Shown: one piece after another, positions 34,255 to 47,333 of the stretch
Layout of the letters: each line of letters opens with the position of its first letter
Numbering within the stretch: position 1 is the first letter of the stretch
DNA from: Paramecium tetraurelia
Lineage: Eukaryota; Ciliophora; Oligohymenophorea; Peniculida; Parameciidae
Assembly: GCF_000165425.1 (NCBI RefSeq)
Contig: NW_001798958.1
Location: 26,911 to 90,910, forward strand
Direction: 5' to 3'
Length of the DNA: 64,000 nucleotides
Position numbers and translations under genes: made by a program
The notes under the pieces: generated by a model
Seen by the model: only the letters and a program-made list of their open reading frames with translations
Databases searched by the model: none
What the model was told of the DNA's origin: nothing

Positions 34255-36575
34255 TCAATTTATTAACAAAAAATCAGTTTTTTCATCATAAAGTGCTTCC
34301 AATTTATTAATAATTAATTAACTCATAGATTGTTAGGCTTAGTAAATTCTGTCAATTACTGATGTTAGAACATCTGATTGAATTTTTACATGATATGGTT
34401 AAAATTAATTGATGCATAGATTATTGCATTCTAGAATCAAAACGTCTTCCATAAAAGAGCATTCTATTGCTTTTAGAGGTTGTACAAATTTCACAATTCC
34501 TGATTAAGAGTTTTTTTAAAGGACAGTGTGAATCAAATAACCTGAATTTACATCAAGAATTAAATACTATATATTCTTTAATTATTAATTACATTTTATT
34601 AATTTGCTAATTGTATCAATTCACAAGCCTAATAAACTTCTATTTCTTTGTTAATTTTGTATAGGTTTTATACTCCCTTTTTCTTATAATTTTTAACTGA
34701 GCATTTCAATAAAATCCACAAATACACATAGTTAAAATCTGAAAGTTTATTATTATGATTATATGGTTTCAAATCCTCTAATTTTAAGACAGGTTGAGAA
34801 TTTGTAAAGTTATCCCAATCAAAATTTTCTATAATATCCCAATTGACAAATAACCCTTCACTTTATTTTTTGTTTGTAACTTTTAAATTTTAAATTATAG
34901 ATACGACCTTATTTTTTAATTGTTAATACAATTGTTTCAACTCATTCAAATCCTCATTGATCGTTAATAGAATTATTAACTCAAGAAGCTTTTTTGAGTA
35001 AACAATTTCCTCTTTTAAATTTATTATCTAATTAGAAATAATCTTTACATTGATAATCTACATTGATGGTATTTAGTAATTATTTTATTTGGCAACAAAC
35101 CAGATGGATAAATAGAGATGCAATATTGTGTTGTGTTTTGACTAAATAAATGATATAATAATTACTCTTAGCAGCTCTAAAAATTGATTTCTATATGGAT
35201 TAACTATTAAATTGATTTTCTTATTTTTCAATTCTTTCATCTCCGAATTATTCTCCAATTCTTTATAGAATATATGTTAGAATTCTAACTCAACATTCTT
35301 TGTATCATATATCCATTATTACTATTATTTCTCTTCTTTTTAATTCTGAATGGTCTCATCAATAAATATTTAATCTTCACAAAAAAAGGACATTATTGAA
35401 TATACTAAAGGCAATTTCGTAAGGAATAGGTAAATTGTGAATAGTCCTACTTCATATCCAAGTGTAAATGAAGTTTTTCTACCAAGTAAAAGGCCATCTA
35501 AGATTGGCTAAATTAGTTTATCTAAAATTAACTTCTCCAGAAGAGTAGATAGGAACGGGCATTCGGTTAAGAGATCATTAAAAAACATAAGAACATCTTC
35601 AAGTTTATCTAGTTGATCTTGTGAATCTATTTTGAAAGTCCCTAGCATTTATTAGATTTGTAATGTGTATTTATTGTATACTTATTTAAAAGGCGAAGAG
35701 GTTAGATAAAGTTTAAATTAAACCATAATTTTAGTTTAATTAACAATAACTGATTCTGTTTGCTTCCCTTTTTTTGGCTCAGATGACACTATGATGAATA
35801 TTCTACAATATTGTACATTTTGATAAACTGAGAACTATATTTTAGCTGGTGTTCTTAACTAATTCATCTGGATAGTCAATAAACTTCTAAGCCTACCATA
35901 GTAATGGGAAGGTACAATATCGCTAATTGAAATAAAGATAAAAATTTTCTCTATTAATTCTGATAGCAATAGTCTTTAAGAAATTCACATAATAATCTAC
36001 TATTTCTGGATTATTAAAGTCGTAGTTATGGTTAATAAAATCATGCAAAGCTGGGTTGCTTAAGGCATAATTTATATTGAGTGGATTTTAAAGATTAGTG
36101 CTATAATGACACAACAATTTACATAACCATGGATGTCCTTTCAATAATAAAAATAGTTAACTGATGATTAGCAGATTTGAGTTTCTGGTAAAATAGGCTT
36201 AATATATTATGTTCAGCCAAATAACTTAATAATCTTGATAGCATACTCAAATATTTCTTCTTTTTGATGATCTCCAAAAAGAAAGTATTCAGATAATTCT
36301 TCTATGATCTATTTATATTTATGGCTCTTTTCAGGCTTTTGGAGATCTAAGTGCAATTTTTTTACATCTTATATTACTTTCATTAATTATAACAAATTTG
36401 TATAAATGTATTAATAAAAATCATTAATTTATGGATAATAAAGTTCACCATATTGATTTTGGGAAATAAAAAAAAATTAAAGGCCTTTTTATAGCTGTAA
36501 TTCCCAATGATCTACAATTTTTTTGTCCTTAAAGAATAGTTGAATTTTTATCTCATATTTTTTGCTCTAGTTCAT
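34255..36575 (-). CDS. CLEC16A-like FPL-domain protein
   Basis: Large cytosolic protein related to CLEC16A/GOP-1/TT9, which act in endosome maturation and mitophagy through Rab and E3-ligase contacts. The FPL domain is recognisable: EELSEYFLFGDHQKEEIFDY joined across a 22-nt intron to LAEHNILSLFYQKLKSAN, then NPALHDFINHNYDFNNPEIV and DYYVNFLKTIAIRINRE, matching the human line around FDFSDEEIMAYYISFLKTL. Later parts (LPLVYSIMSFF, GLFVNWDIIENFDWDNF, YLWILLKCSVKNYKK) are weaker. At least three introns (22 nt; one in the N-terminal third; 26 nt near 34560). Start taken at 36575, the first Met after an in-frame TGA. About 740 aa, shorter than the ~1050 of animals. Confidence 0.78.
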
Positions 36576-37010
36576 ATAAACATAATATTTGCATAGGTTT
36601 AAATGAAAGTCTCAAAAATATTATCGTGAAAGAATTAAATGAGTTTATAAAAGGATCTTGACATACATTACTTTTTCCTAATTTATAACAATTTTTATTT
36701 ATTTAATTGAATGTAAATTAAATGCCAATTTTTCACTACTTTTATGTATTCATTAATTAAAAATCAATTAAATGATTTAAAAAAAGCAAGTCTAAATTGT
36801 AAACAAGAAAATAATATTTGATTTTGTTAAATATTTGTTGTAAGTAATTAACAGGTGAAGCTGTTCATTACTTAGTTTCAATTATCAAAGTATTATTTAA
36901 ACATTAAATTGGACATATGATATTAATCAAAGGATTTGCTTACTCATGATACTAAAGAATTTCAACTTTATGATTATAATCTTAATTAAATAATTTTTAG
37001 AGATAATTAC
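36576..37010. other. Intergenic, probable divergent promoter
   Basis: About 435 bp of AT-rich sequence between the divergent CLEC16A-like and polymerase X genes. No gene seen. Confidence 0.6.
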
Positions 37011-38861
37011 ATGTTCAATGCTATTTCATTTATGTTTCCCCTTTCTACTGTCAATCTCACCAATAATAGAATCAAAACCTTAAGAAATTTAATAGAACGA
37101 AATGGAGGGACTATAGAACTTAACTCTCGAACTATTATGATTGTTGGCTCTGATGCAACATCAGAATCATGCTAGAAATAACTAGAAAAAATGCATTTAA
37201 ACTTTGAATAATATAGATAGCAGTTCATTAATGCAGATTGGATATCTCAATCTCTTCAAGCTAAAAATCTGTTAGATTTTAAGAAATATCAATTATTTTC
37301 TGAAATAGAGCAAAAGCAAAAAAGGGTAAGTCCTTAATCGACAGATACAAAGTTTGTGTACATAGAGTCTTTAGCAAAGACAGTTCCACTTAAAGAAGAT
37401 GCAGAGGATTCATTGGATATGGAAAGCGGGGAATATACAATTATTAAACCTGAAATGAGGGAAAAGTATGAGAAGAAAAAATAGGAATTCAAAAGACAAA
37501 TGATCAAGGAGAATCGATTTCTATTGGATTATGAATATGACAAAGATTTAGATAACTATCATCATCAAGTGGATGACGGTTATGAATTTTTATTAGACAA
37601 TTTTCAAATTTTAAAAAAAGAAGAATTTGATGCTCCTCAATAGAATAAATTTTATGGAGATGAAGATTGTTAAATTACAGAAATTCGTAAACCTTCAATA
37701 GATATCTTTTAAGGATTGGATATGGGAAAGGCACTTGTAAATGTAGATTAGCCTTTAGTGAATGCATAAATAAAAGAGACTAAGTAATTCCAGCCAGGGT
37801 CCAAACAGTAAATATAATATTGGGAGAACAAAAGAGAGTTCTTCATTTGCGATGCAGGATCAGCCTAAAAATGTTACAATAACTAGATTATAGAGGAATT
37901 AGAAAAGTTACTAAAAATATATACAAATGAAAAAGACAAAGGAAGATGTATTGCCTATCGAAAGGCTATTGGTTATATAAAGTCATTAACCTTTCCAATA
38001 AGATCAAGTGAAGATTTAAAGGAGATGCCAACGATTGGAGAAAAAATCAAGAACAAAATAATTGAGATCATCTAAACGGGTTAATTAGTGAAAGTATAAA
38101 AATTGCAAGGATAAGAGAAGAATGTAGCAATCACTTAATTATCTAGAGTTTGGGGGATTGGACCAACAACAGCAGCTACATTTTATTTTAAAGGAATAAA
38201 GACTTTGGATGATTTGAGGAAGAATCAACATTTGTTAAATAGGAATTAATAAGTTTGTTTACAATTGGTAGAGGAATTAGAATAACGGATTCCAAGAGAT
38301 GAGGCAACAATTATTTATGATATTGTGAAAAGGGAAATCGATGACTTAAGTGGAGTGCCGGGATTATACAAGGCTACGGCTTGTGGTTCATATAGAAGAG
38401 AAAAGGAGACTTGTGGAGATATGGATATTTTAATAACAAGATGTGATGGAAAGAATACTGATGGTTTCTTATTGAATTTAATTTAACGGTTAGAAGGAAA
38501 ATTGCTTACTCATCATCTCACAATACCTAGGAGGGGAGAACATGACACTGAGTCATATATGGGGATTGGAAGAATCAGTAATAATGCAATTCATCGTAGA
38601 ATAGATTTAAAATTTTATCCTAAAGAACAGTATGGTTGTGCAGTTTTGTATTTCACTGGTTCTGATCAATACAACAGAAGTATGAGGCTATGGGCTTAAA
38701 AAATTGGATATAGTCTAAGTGATCATGGTCTCTATCCAACTTAAAGAGGTTCTCAAAATAAGGAATTATGGAAAGGAGAAGTGATAGCTTGTGAGGAAGA
38801 AATCGATGTTTATAGAATTCTTGGGTTGTAATACAAACCACCTAAAGAGAGATCAGTATGA
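37011..38861 (+). CDS. Family X DNA polymerase with BRCT domain (pol lambda/mu/beta type)
   Basis: Gap-filling DNA polymerase for end joining and base-excision repair, 616 aa, single exon. Residues ~1-95 form a BRCT domain ([45 protein letters not shown]). A charged linker (~100-270) follows. The 8-kDa and fingers part has two helix-hairpin-helix units ([34 protein letters not shown]). The palm shows [18 protein letters not shown], with the GS and the two catalytic Asp of GDMD, and the third Asp in [25 protein letters not shown] and PPKERS at the end are typical of pol lambda. In Paramecium, end joining with gap filling closes DNA after programmed elimination, so a role there is plausible but not shown by sequence. 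Confidence 0.93.
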
Positions 38862-38919
38862 TTTAAATTCGTTAATATAATACTCTTATTATAATATACA
38901 TAAACTCAATAGAACTTTA

Positions 38920-39731
38920 TCAATTTTACAGCAGAAAATCGTATTCTATATGTGAATTCAACCGATATAAGGCATTTGGTAACAATTAAGGATAAGAATT
39001 CTCAGATTCTTCTGACATATCAACACCAATCTTTTATTCCTCAAAAAAGGTGTTTGTATCAATGACAGAGTACGATTTTTCATAATTTACTGGGACCATT
39101 GCACTCTCACTTGATAGGTCTTCAACTTTAACAAGAGGAGATGAGATTGTTTATTAGGTTTCCTTTTGAGAGATTACGGAAAAAACTGAAACAAGAGTCA
39201 AGAGAGCGAGACCTATTTTACCTAATCTCGAACAACGACCTAATTGTTGGAGAATAGACAATTAATCTCGTATTTTTGAGCTCTTGTTTGTTAATTTTTG
39301 ATGTTTAGTTTGTAGCTCTTCCAATTGCTTCCTCAATTAAGCATTGTAATTTAATTCTTTTTGAGCCTAATTTTCTAATTGTTGTAAATATTATTTCTTC
39401 CTATCTCTAGAGTTTTATGCACTGATTCTATTTCTTATCATTTATATAGTTTTCTTATCATTCTCCCTTAGAGGATCATCATCTTATTTCTTTCTCTTTA
39501 TTTTCTTACTACTCTAAACTATTTCAGGTTCCTCCTTATGTTTTCGTTATTTTGCCTTCTCTCTTCTCATTGTACGCTTCAACTTCTCTACAAGTTTTTG
39601 GAAATCTTAAAAATTATTAGAATTTTCTTCTTACTTTATGGGTTAGATTTTTGCATCTCCATGAGTCCTTCTTAAGACGTTTATAGAGTCTCACTCATAT
39701 ACTCAAAGAATTCTTGTTAACTAGTACTCAT
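38920..39731 (-). CDS. Membrane-tethered bZIP transcription factor
   Basis: 260 aa after removing one 29-nt intron (GTAAGA...TTTAAG); codon count exact. Basic region and zipper at ~residues 85-150: MIRNRISAQNSRDRKKQYLQ (canonical NxxSAxxSR), then LENQAQKELNYNAQLRKQLE and further heptads. Immediately after is a single hydrophobic span, LGKIGLALLTLVSVFSVIS, followed by an acidic ~90-residue tail ending HIEYDFLLQN. This order (bZIP, zipper, membrane span, lumenal tail) is that of CREB3/OASIS, ATF6 and plant bZIP28/17, which are cut in the Golgi and then move to the nucleus during ER stress. No S1P RxxL site was confirmed. Its stop faces the polymerase X stop 58 nt away. Confidence 0.85.
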
Positions 39732-40532
39732 TTTGCTAAAGATTTATATTAAAATATTGGATTAAAAACGATAAATTTTATTCGCTTAATACACAACCTT
39801 TGTGAAATAACTGCAATACCATAATTTAATGTTACTAAATTATTATCCCAATAAACTCCAGTCTACTATAAACATTCTTCCCCTCCTTTAACTATCCTAT
39901 TGATCAATTAATTTTTAACTAAGTACTACAGGAGTTGAATACAATAAAATACAAAAAACAGATTCAGAATACATCCTTCAATTCAAGTGTTTAGTAGAAA
40001 ACATATATTTAAGTTAAACAAACTGGATTTAACATAACATCATTATATTGAAATAATGGTTTTTAAATTAGTTTATTTTTCACATAAAACTTATTTCTAT
40101 ATATAATTTAATATAATAAAAATCTCTAAAACTCTTCAACCTTATAATAATTCTTTATGTTTACAAAGAGAATTGAAAAATAATCTAATCCTTTAATATT
40201 GTTACTAGATAAAGAAGAATGTTAATTTAGGGGCATACTAATTAAACGAAATATAATAAGTTTATTTTCAGGTTCTATTGATGTGCCCTTGAAATCATTT
40301 AAAAAATATTAGAAAATTCATTATAAAATGTTGAATTCTAAAAGATTCTTGTATCAAGTTTTCAACTTAATTTCATTTATAAGAAAATAGCTTTTACTTA
40401 TTTACATTAAGATATTAAATGAGAAGGATATTTTTTGTGAATTTGCACTAAATTCATAGATTTTTGTAATTCAAGCATGTAATAGTGATTATTTTTTTAT
40501 CGTTTTTTAATTATTAATATTATAGATAATCA
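39732..40532. other. Long intergenic region with weak open stretches
   Basis: About 800 bp between divergent genes. A frame from ATG 40059 (MVFKLVYFSHKTYFYIQ, about 78 codons) and another open from ~40272 to beyond 40500 (DVPLKSFKKYQKIHYKM) could be exons of a small gene, but I could not join them with a credible intron, and composition is close to the background. Left unannotated. Confidence 0.4.
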
Positions 40533-41224
40533 ATGAAGACTCTAATACTTGTAGTATTAATTTGCTATTGCGGTTCCTAAATGTTAAGAGGGTCACCTAA
40601 GTCTTTAATTGAAGAAGAGCAAGGTAAATGTGAATGATGAATGGCAGCAATATTCGAGAGTGAATTAGAAGATTAAAGCTTTTATGTAGGGAGCAATGAT
40701 GTATCGGCAGAGACTCTCGAAGGTTAGGAGACAGTGGAAGTAGATGCAAGTTTGGCAGTGTTTAAAAGCGACGATAACCCCATGGTGTACGTTGAGGAGC
40801 CAATAGAATCAAGTATTTATATAAAAAATAAATGCGAAGATTAAGAGTAAAATATTGAGCAATAAGAATCTTTGAAAATTGAGAAGGTTGATGAAGAGAT
40901 CTAGTATAATTTTACAATAGATAATAAAGAGCATAAGAATTACCCGAAGCAACAAATGATTAAGCTAATTTTGTCGATAAAGCAATAATATTGGATCCAG
41001 AATAAGATCAATAGGCATCTCAGAATAGCTAAACTGATGTTGTTTTGAACATAGCTCCCAAGACAGAGTCATTAACTAGTTCTGATGCTAATAAAAAGCA
41101 TATCTATGTTTACAATCGTACATTTGACTCTTACTAACTTAGCTTTGGCAAAGAAACCTTTTGTTGGTATTAAGTACCCACCAATGCCAGTGACAAAGGA
41201 TCGCAATTATTTGTCAAACTCTGA
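40533..41224 (+). CDS. Secreted acidic protein, unrecognised
   Basis: 213 aa after introns GTAAATGTG...GGCAG (24 nt) and GTATAATT...TAAAG (26 nt, in the 40910s); a third possible in-frame 24-nt intron is near 41165. N-terminal signal peptide MKTLILVVLICYCGSQMLRG with a likely cut after residue ~18. The mature part is acidic and Q/S-rich (ESELEDQSFYVGSNDVSAET, IEQQESLKIEKVDEE) and ends with a more ordered, Cys-containing segment (HIYVYNRTFDSYQLSFGKET). One N-x-T is present. It may be an exported or vacuolar protein; no family recognised. Confidence 0.6.
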
Positions 41225-41430
41225 AAGTCTGACTATCAAATTGCCTGCATGGTCTGAGCAAAGTAATCACAGAGTTGAAGATGATTTGGAATTCTTCCAA
41301 TTTATTAGACGTATACACCCTTTAATATAGTAGCATCTGATGTATCAGTTAATGAATATTGAAAGAACATTTATTATATAATTCATTTTTTTCAAAGTTG
41401 CAAAAATCTAAAAATATTATATAATAAATA

Positions 41431-44400
41431 ATGTAACAAGAAGAGAAAAAGAAAGGGGACGGTGGGAAAATGGAGACCATAGTAAGAATACATTAAATCT
41501 GTAGAAAATTATGAATGGTTTCACTGATAAGGAATGGAATCATCTTGATAGGATAGAGAGAATTGAGCTTACTCTTGAAGATTTTGGGAGAATGAATGTT
41601 ATTTAGGTATTCAAAAATTTGAGATCTTTGACTCTTATAAATGTAGGGATTACAATTATTGAAGTATGAATTGAGTTATTTAACAAAAGGGATTGGATGA
41701 ATTGTCCAAGTTGGAGGAATTAAATTTGAATGAGAATTCAATTACCAAATTGAATGGACTAAAGGGGATCGTTAATGTAAAATCCATATACATATCACAT
41801 AATGCAATCCAAAAAATTGAGGGATTGGAAAATCTCACTAAATTGGAGACTTTGTGGCTTTGCGATAATAAAATTGATGCAATTCAAAATTTAGAAAATT
41901 TAGTTAATTTGAGATAATTATGGTTAGCAGCCAATCAAATAAGTTACTTAAGAACATCTCTTGACCGACTTAAGAATTTACATGATTTGAATATAAGTGG
42001 AAACAAAATTTGTAGTTTTAAAGAGGCATTAAATTTAAATCGTTTACCAAACCTAAAGGTTTTAGCATTTTACGATCCTCATTTTGGTGATAATCCTATT
42101 TGCAACCTGTGCAACTATTAGACCTATGTTTTATATCATTTAAGAAACATTTACAAATTAGACACTTTAATTATATCAGAGGAGTAGAAATCTTTTGCTG
42201 AAGGTACTTTTATGAAAAAGAAAATGTATTATAATATGAGAATTAAGACCATGTAGAGGACATTTTCAACCTTATGCAAGCTATTAAAGAAAGGCAAGAA
42301 AATTAAGATGGATTCCTTATGTGAAGACATTTCAAATTTGAATATAAAATTAGCACAAGAGGCTGACAAAGAAAGACAATAATAATTAGAGAATAAGCAG
42401 GAGGAATATGAAAATTAAAATGATATTTATAACAGTATAAAAAAGAAGGTTTATGAATATTGTAATCAAAGTATACACAAATTAATAACTGAATTGGAAA
42501 CAGGTGGAAACATCAGATTAGAAGAAGGTAAAGCAAGTGAGAAGTGGTATGTTTCTTGTGTTGATCTTATCAATTCTAGATTTCACTCTGAAAATATGGC
42601 TTAGTATGGGATTAAGGATATTCAAATCAAGAGAGTAGTGAGGATTCATAACAAATTCATTCGAAATAAGTTTGAAGAAAAGATGGAATCTCTTGTGGAT
42701 GTATCCAATCAGAGCCATAAGAAATCATTAGAGTATCTCTTTTACGGAGTAGACCCTAATTTTTAATCTGAAATTTATAATGTGATTGAAGAAGGTTTCA
42801 GAGGTTGTTAAGTAAATAAATAATATAAATTAAGGAATCAAAATAAATTGGATTAAGTGCATATACACCATTAGTGAATAGCATTTTGGGAGCAGATGCA
42901 TCAAGAATTCAATATATTTTGAATGGATAAGATCATAAACAGAAATTGAACAAAAGTTTTATTAGAAGGAGGTTATTTATTTCATATATGTTAGATTATA
43001 ATATAACAATTAGAATGTGATCCCTCCAGGAGTCTTGCTCATTTGTAAAGTTCTTATGATTAAGTCTGTTCCTGATTCAAAGTATCCATATTTCAATCCT
43101 GAACAACCATGGAGTGAGATGTTTTAGAAATAATCGATTGATGGAAAATAATATTAAGATGAATATACGGTTTATAGATAAATGGAGAATGATCCAAAAC
43201 ACAGATTATGGTTTGTTTTAGATAACAATTTAGTTTTACCAGAATACTTTGCAGAATTTGAATATGTAATGAAATCACCATTACAAAATAAAATTGCTGA
43301 CTTCGGTTCTGCATTAGGTGTTCTAGAATAAGAAGATGATGATTTCATCACTCCTGCTAACATCAATTTGTAGAAGGAAAACATCAATGATTAATATAAT
43401 TAATTGGCAGACGATTTAAATACTTATTAGTTTGAGAATTTAGAAGAATATCCTACTTATGAACTTAAGGCATAGGATTTGGATCGATCAGAATGTGCCT
43501 CATTAAAACCAGCTTTAATAAATTATTTTAAATATTGTCTAAGTAGATCAACATTGTATGAATTGAATCCAAATTTAGTTGGCACACCAGATTTGAATGA
43601 AATTCTTAAGAATTAGACTTAATTTTTAAATTTAAGTAATTGTTGTGTGCAAGACATTACTTTTGTAAAAGGTCAATTTCACACTCTAATTTTAAGTTAT
43701 AATAAAATAAGTACCATTAATGGTTTGAATGAATTACCAAATTTGGTAAGACTAGATTTATCGCATAATGAAATTAGCAATTTGAATGGGTTGTAACACT
43801 TGAATAGTTTGGAAGTCTTGGATTTAACACATAACAATATCTAAGACATTGATTAGATTGCTTTACTTAAATACAATTAGTCATTAAAGTATTTATGTGT
43901 TGCGTTTAATCCAATTAATGAGTACAAGGAAACAAGAAAAGAAATAGTAATGATTTTGAATACTTTATAATTTTTGGATCATTTACCAGTAACAGATGAA
44001 GACAAAGAGAAAACAACCAATCAAAAGCAATTAATCACAACGGCCATGCTTCAAACATTCAGCAAAGTCTAAATGGATTGGAAGTAAAATATTCAATCAG
44101 TAATGATTACTCATTAGAAATTGAGTAGTATGAAAGGATTGGAAGGTTTGGTACAATTGAGACATTTAAATCTGGGTCACAACAAAATAACATAGATAAC
44201 TTCATTATAGGATTCAGTACTATTGGAGGAATTAAATTTAGAAAAGAATTAGATCATTTAAATTTAGGAATTGGATAACATGCAATATTTAAAGAAGCTA
44301 GAATTAGGAGGCAATAAAATATCTATAATAGATGGAATTTCTAATCTTATTAACTTGATGCAATTGTCATTAGAAGACAATGCAATACTTAATCTGAAAG

Positions 44401-45582
44401 AATTTCCAGATCTCAAAAGTCTTATGGAAATATATTTAGGAAATAACAATATTACAAACTAAAAGGAAATTAACAATATTAAACATTTACAAAAGTTAAT
44501 CATTTTAGATCTCTCTGGTAATCCCTTTGCTAGAGATACTAATTATAGAGCTTATGTACTCTATATCATTCCAAAGCTTAAGGTTTTGGATGGTATTTCA
44601 ATTGAAGCTTAGGAATAATAGATGGCTAAGAATCTATACACTGGTAGATTAACAGATGAGATTCTCTACTCTAGATTATAAGGGTAACCAGCAAATAAAA
44701 TAACAGAATTATGTTTACAAAATTGTGAACTCAGAGATTTTGAGGATGTATTCAACGCTTAATAATTTCCATAACTTGTTGAATTGGATTTGAGTCACAA
44801 TTTATTCACTTCTACAAAAATGCTTGGATTCTTGCCACAATTGAAAATCTTGATTTTAGCATCCAATAAAATTGATACTCTTCTTTATCCAAATGATATT
44901 AATTCAAAAAAAGGTCTGAATGGATGTCAACAATTATAAATTTTAGACATCTCCTAAAACTGCCTAAAAGAATTTAATGGTCTATAATATTGTTTACTTA
45001 AGGAATTAAAAATTATGAAATGTGAAAAAAATGAAATTGTCAGGGTTGATTACTTGGAAAATTTGAAATAGTTGAAAGAATTAGATTTAAACTAAAATAA
45101 AGTAAGGCAGTTCGATCCTCAATCATTTGCTGGATCTAATCCTATTAGATGCTTGAAGATAGATGGAAATGGACTCAAGAATTTTTAGAATATTTAAAAA
45201 TTATATAAATTATTGGTATCTATAAATTTAAACCTAGCATTTATTTGCTAATTCAAATAGAATTAATGATTTACCAGACATCGAGCACTTAGTTCCATTA
45301 ACACAACTTAAGGAATTAGAATTAGTTGGAAATTCTTTAAGTCGAAGACCTGGTTATAGATAAATGGTACTTAGGAAGTTGCCTACAATTTTGTATTTGG
45401 ATGGCAGAGTATATAAATTATTCTATTCCTACTCTAGGAAGTTACTACAAGAAGAAAGAGAGAGATTAGAGCTAGTTGATAGACAAGCTGTGCTTCCAAC
45501 AATGTAAATTTAATAACAGCCAAATACAAAAGTTCCTGTTAAATTAAGTTCGATCAATTTTGATGGAATCTTTAGTAAATGA
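41431..45582 (+). CDS. LRRC9: LRRC9-like leucine-rich repeat protein
   Basis: Large cytoplasmic, probably ciliary, protein of about 1350 aa. First LRR block at ~41690-42180 (LEELNLNENSITKLNGL, VKSIYISHNAIQKIEGLENL, LETLWLCDNKIDAIQNLENL, LHDLNISGNKICSF). Then a helical region with VRIHNKFIRNKFEEKMESL and YLFYGVDPNFQSEIYNVIEE, and a fold resembling the PARP catalytic core (VIPPGVLLICKVLM ... YTVYRQMENDPKHRLWFVLD, NNLVLPEYFAEFEY). Second LRR block at ~43640-44630 and third at ~44700-45400. This LRR / helical / PARP-like / LRR order and the VDP motif match LRRC9. Introns include GTAAGAATAC...CTGTAG (23 nt) and GTATGAATTG...AAAAG (26 nt) near the start; one join around 42990-43015 is not resolved. 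Confidence 0.82.
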
Positions 45583-45961
45583 AAATATCAATAATTTCTA
45601 TTTAATAATCATTTAACATTATTAATGAATTAAAATTATTAGAATTGTATTAGTAAACTAATCCAATAATGAAAATATATATACCCTTCAAAATGTTAAA
45701 TTTCAAGAATCAATTATGATTAATATTATTATGGTATCTTAAATATTTATGATTTTATTCATTTTATTGATTATTCAATTCAAGATAGAATTAAATTTCA
45801 ATTTATCTATGATAGGAATAGATTAGATTGATTGATATAGATTAAATAAAAAATTAAACTAGTAATTTTAATGAGTGTAAGAACAAGGTCTAATGTACTA
45901 ATGAAATATAATTATACATTATTTTCATTTTATATAAAGAGCATCTTGAATTTAATTATTA
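45583..45961. other. Intergenic, AT-rich
   Basis: About 380 bp between two plus-strand genes; nothing recognised. Confidence 0.6.
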
Positions 45962-46933
45962 ATGCAATAACAAACAGGAAAATTCATGGAATTCATTAAT
46001 AGTAGCGACAAGCTAAGAATGAATGAGTTGAAACAAATAGAACAAGAATAATACTATATTAGTTAGCTGAAAGAATAAAGGGAGAGAGTACTAATTTATT
46101 GAAATAACATTATAGATGGAAGTTCTAAAAGTTGAATTTTTGAAGAAGGATTAGGTAATTGGGGAATTGTAGATTCAAAATTAGAATTTGATGGATGATC
46201 TTTCAGAGCTCCGAGCTGCTTTATAAGAACAGATGAAAAATCAAGAGAAAGAGATGAATAGATCCAAGAAATACATTTAAGAAAGAGATGACTTAATGAG
46301 AGATTTTTAAGAGTTAAGTGACTTAGTATAACATTTGAGAAAGGAAAATGATAATTTGAATGTGAGTAAAAATTATAAATTTAGTCGTTACATTTGGATT
46401 AATAGCGACAAAAAGAAGAGCAGAGAATGTAATGGGAGATAGAAAATGAGTAATTGAAAGCTGAAATCTAAAAGTTAGATAATTTATTATTTGCAATGGA
46501 ACCTATAAAAGAGGAAAATCAGATATTGAAAGAAGAATTGAAGAATTACAAAAGTGAGAGAAAGAAAATCTAGAATGAAATGAAATAAAATAGGATAGAA
46601 ATAAATAAATAATTAGAGGAATTAAAGCAAGTGATATAGGATTAATAGTAAGAGATAAAGAAATTGCAGTAGTATAAGGAAAGTCATCATTAGATGAAAT
46701 ATTAGTTAAATGAATTAGATAGACAAATGGGAATAGTGAAGTAAGAGAATGAGAAAATGAAATAGGAATTGAAGAGATTTTATGAAAAGGAATAAAGTGA
46801 GATAAAGAGGAAATCTGAAATTGACAGAGTATATTATTGTTTAAATGCTTAGGTGAGACAAGATTTAATTTCAGTAAGGAATTAGGAAGTCGAGAAATTA
46901 AATGAAATATTTAAGGGTATGTAAATTCCTTGA
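45962..46933 (+). CDS. Coiled-coil protein
   Basis: 306 aa after introns GTACTAAT...TTATAG (28 nt) and GTGAGTAA...TTTAG (23 nt, near 46361-46383); codon count exact. Almost the whole chain is Lys/Glu/Gln-rich with heptad spacing (MEVLKVEFLKKDQVIGELQI, RDDLMRDFQELSDLVQHLRK, EENQILKEELKNYKSERKKI), so a long parallel coiled coil. Such proteins in ciliates are often basal-body or cytoskeletal, but the sequence alone does not name a family. Ends GMQIP then TGA 46931. Confidence 0.75.
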
Positions 46934-47333
46934 GTTTTAATACTAAATTTAATTTTTATAGCATCAAATTCTCTTATTTTAGTAAATATTTAAATTAAAT
47001 AAAGTGTGCTAGAATTTATTAGGCATATCTTAATAAAATCAATTCAATTCATCTTTTGAGTTTGATGATATTAATCTTAATCTTTACAAAATTAATTAAT
47101 ATATTTTGAAGCTTTTAGATAAAAGTATCCATTAAATTTTATAATTCATAACTTATTTACTAATATTGTCCCCTTTATATGTTTGTTAATAAATAGATTA
47201 TAAAATATAATTTATCGAATTAAGATCTAAATAATAGTATATAAAGGAAAAGTTTTGAGTAATGGACAAATCAGCGAATGATAGAGAGAGAAATTTATAT
47301 GAAATTTAATATTTATATTTGATTTATGAATTC
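46934..47333. other. Intergenic between converging genes
   Basis: About 400 bp of AT-rich sequence between two stops; no gene or structure recognised. Confidence 0.6.
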
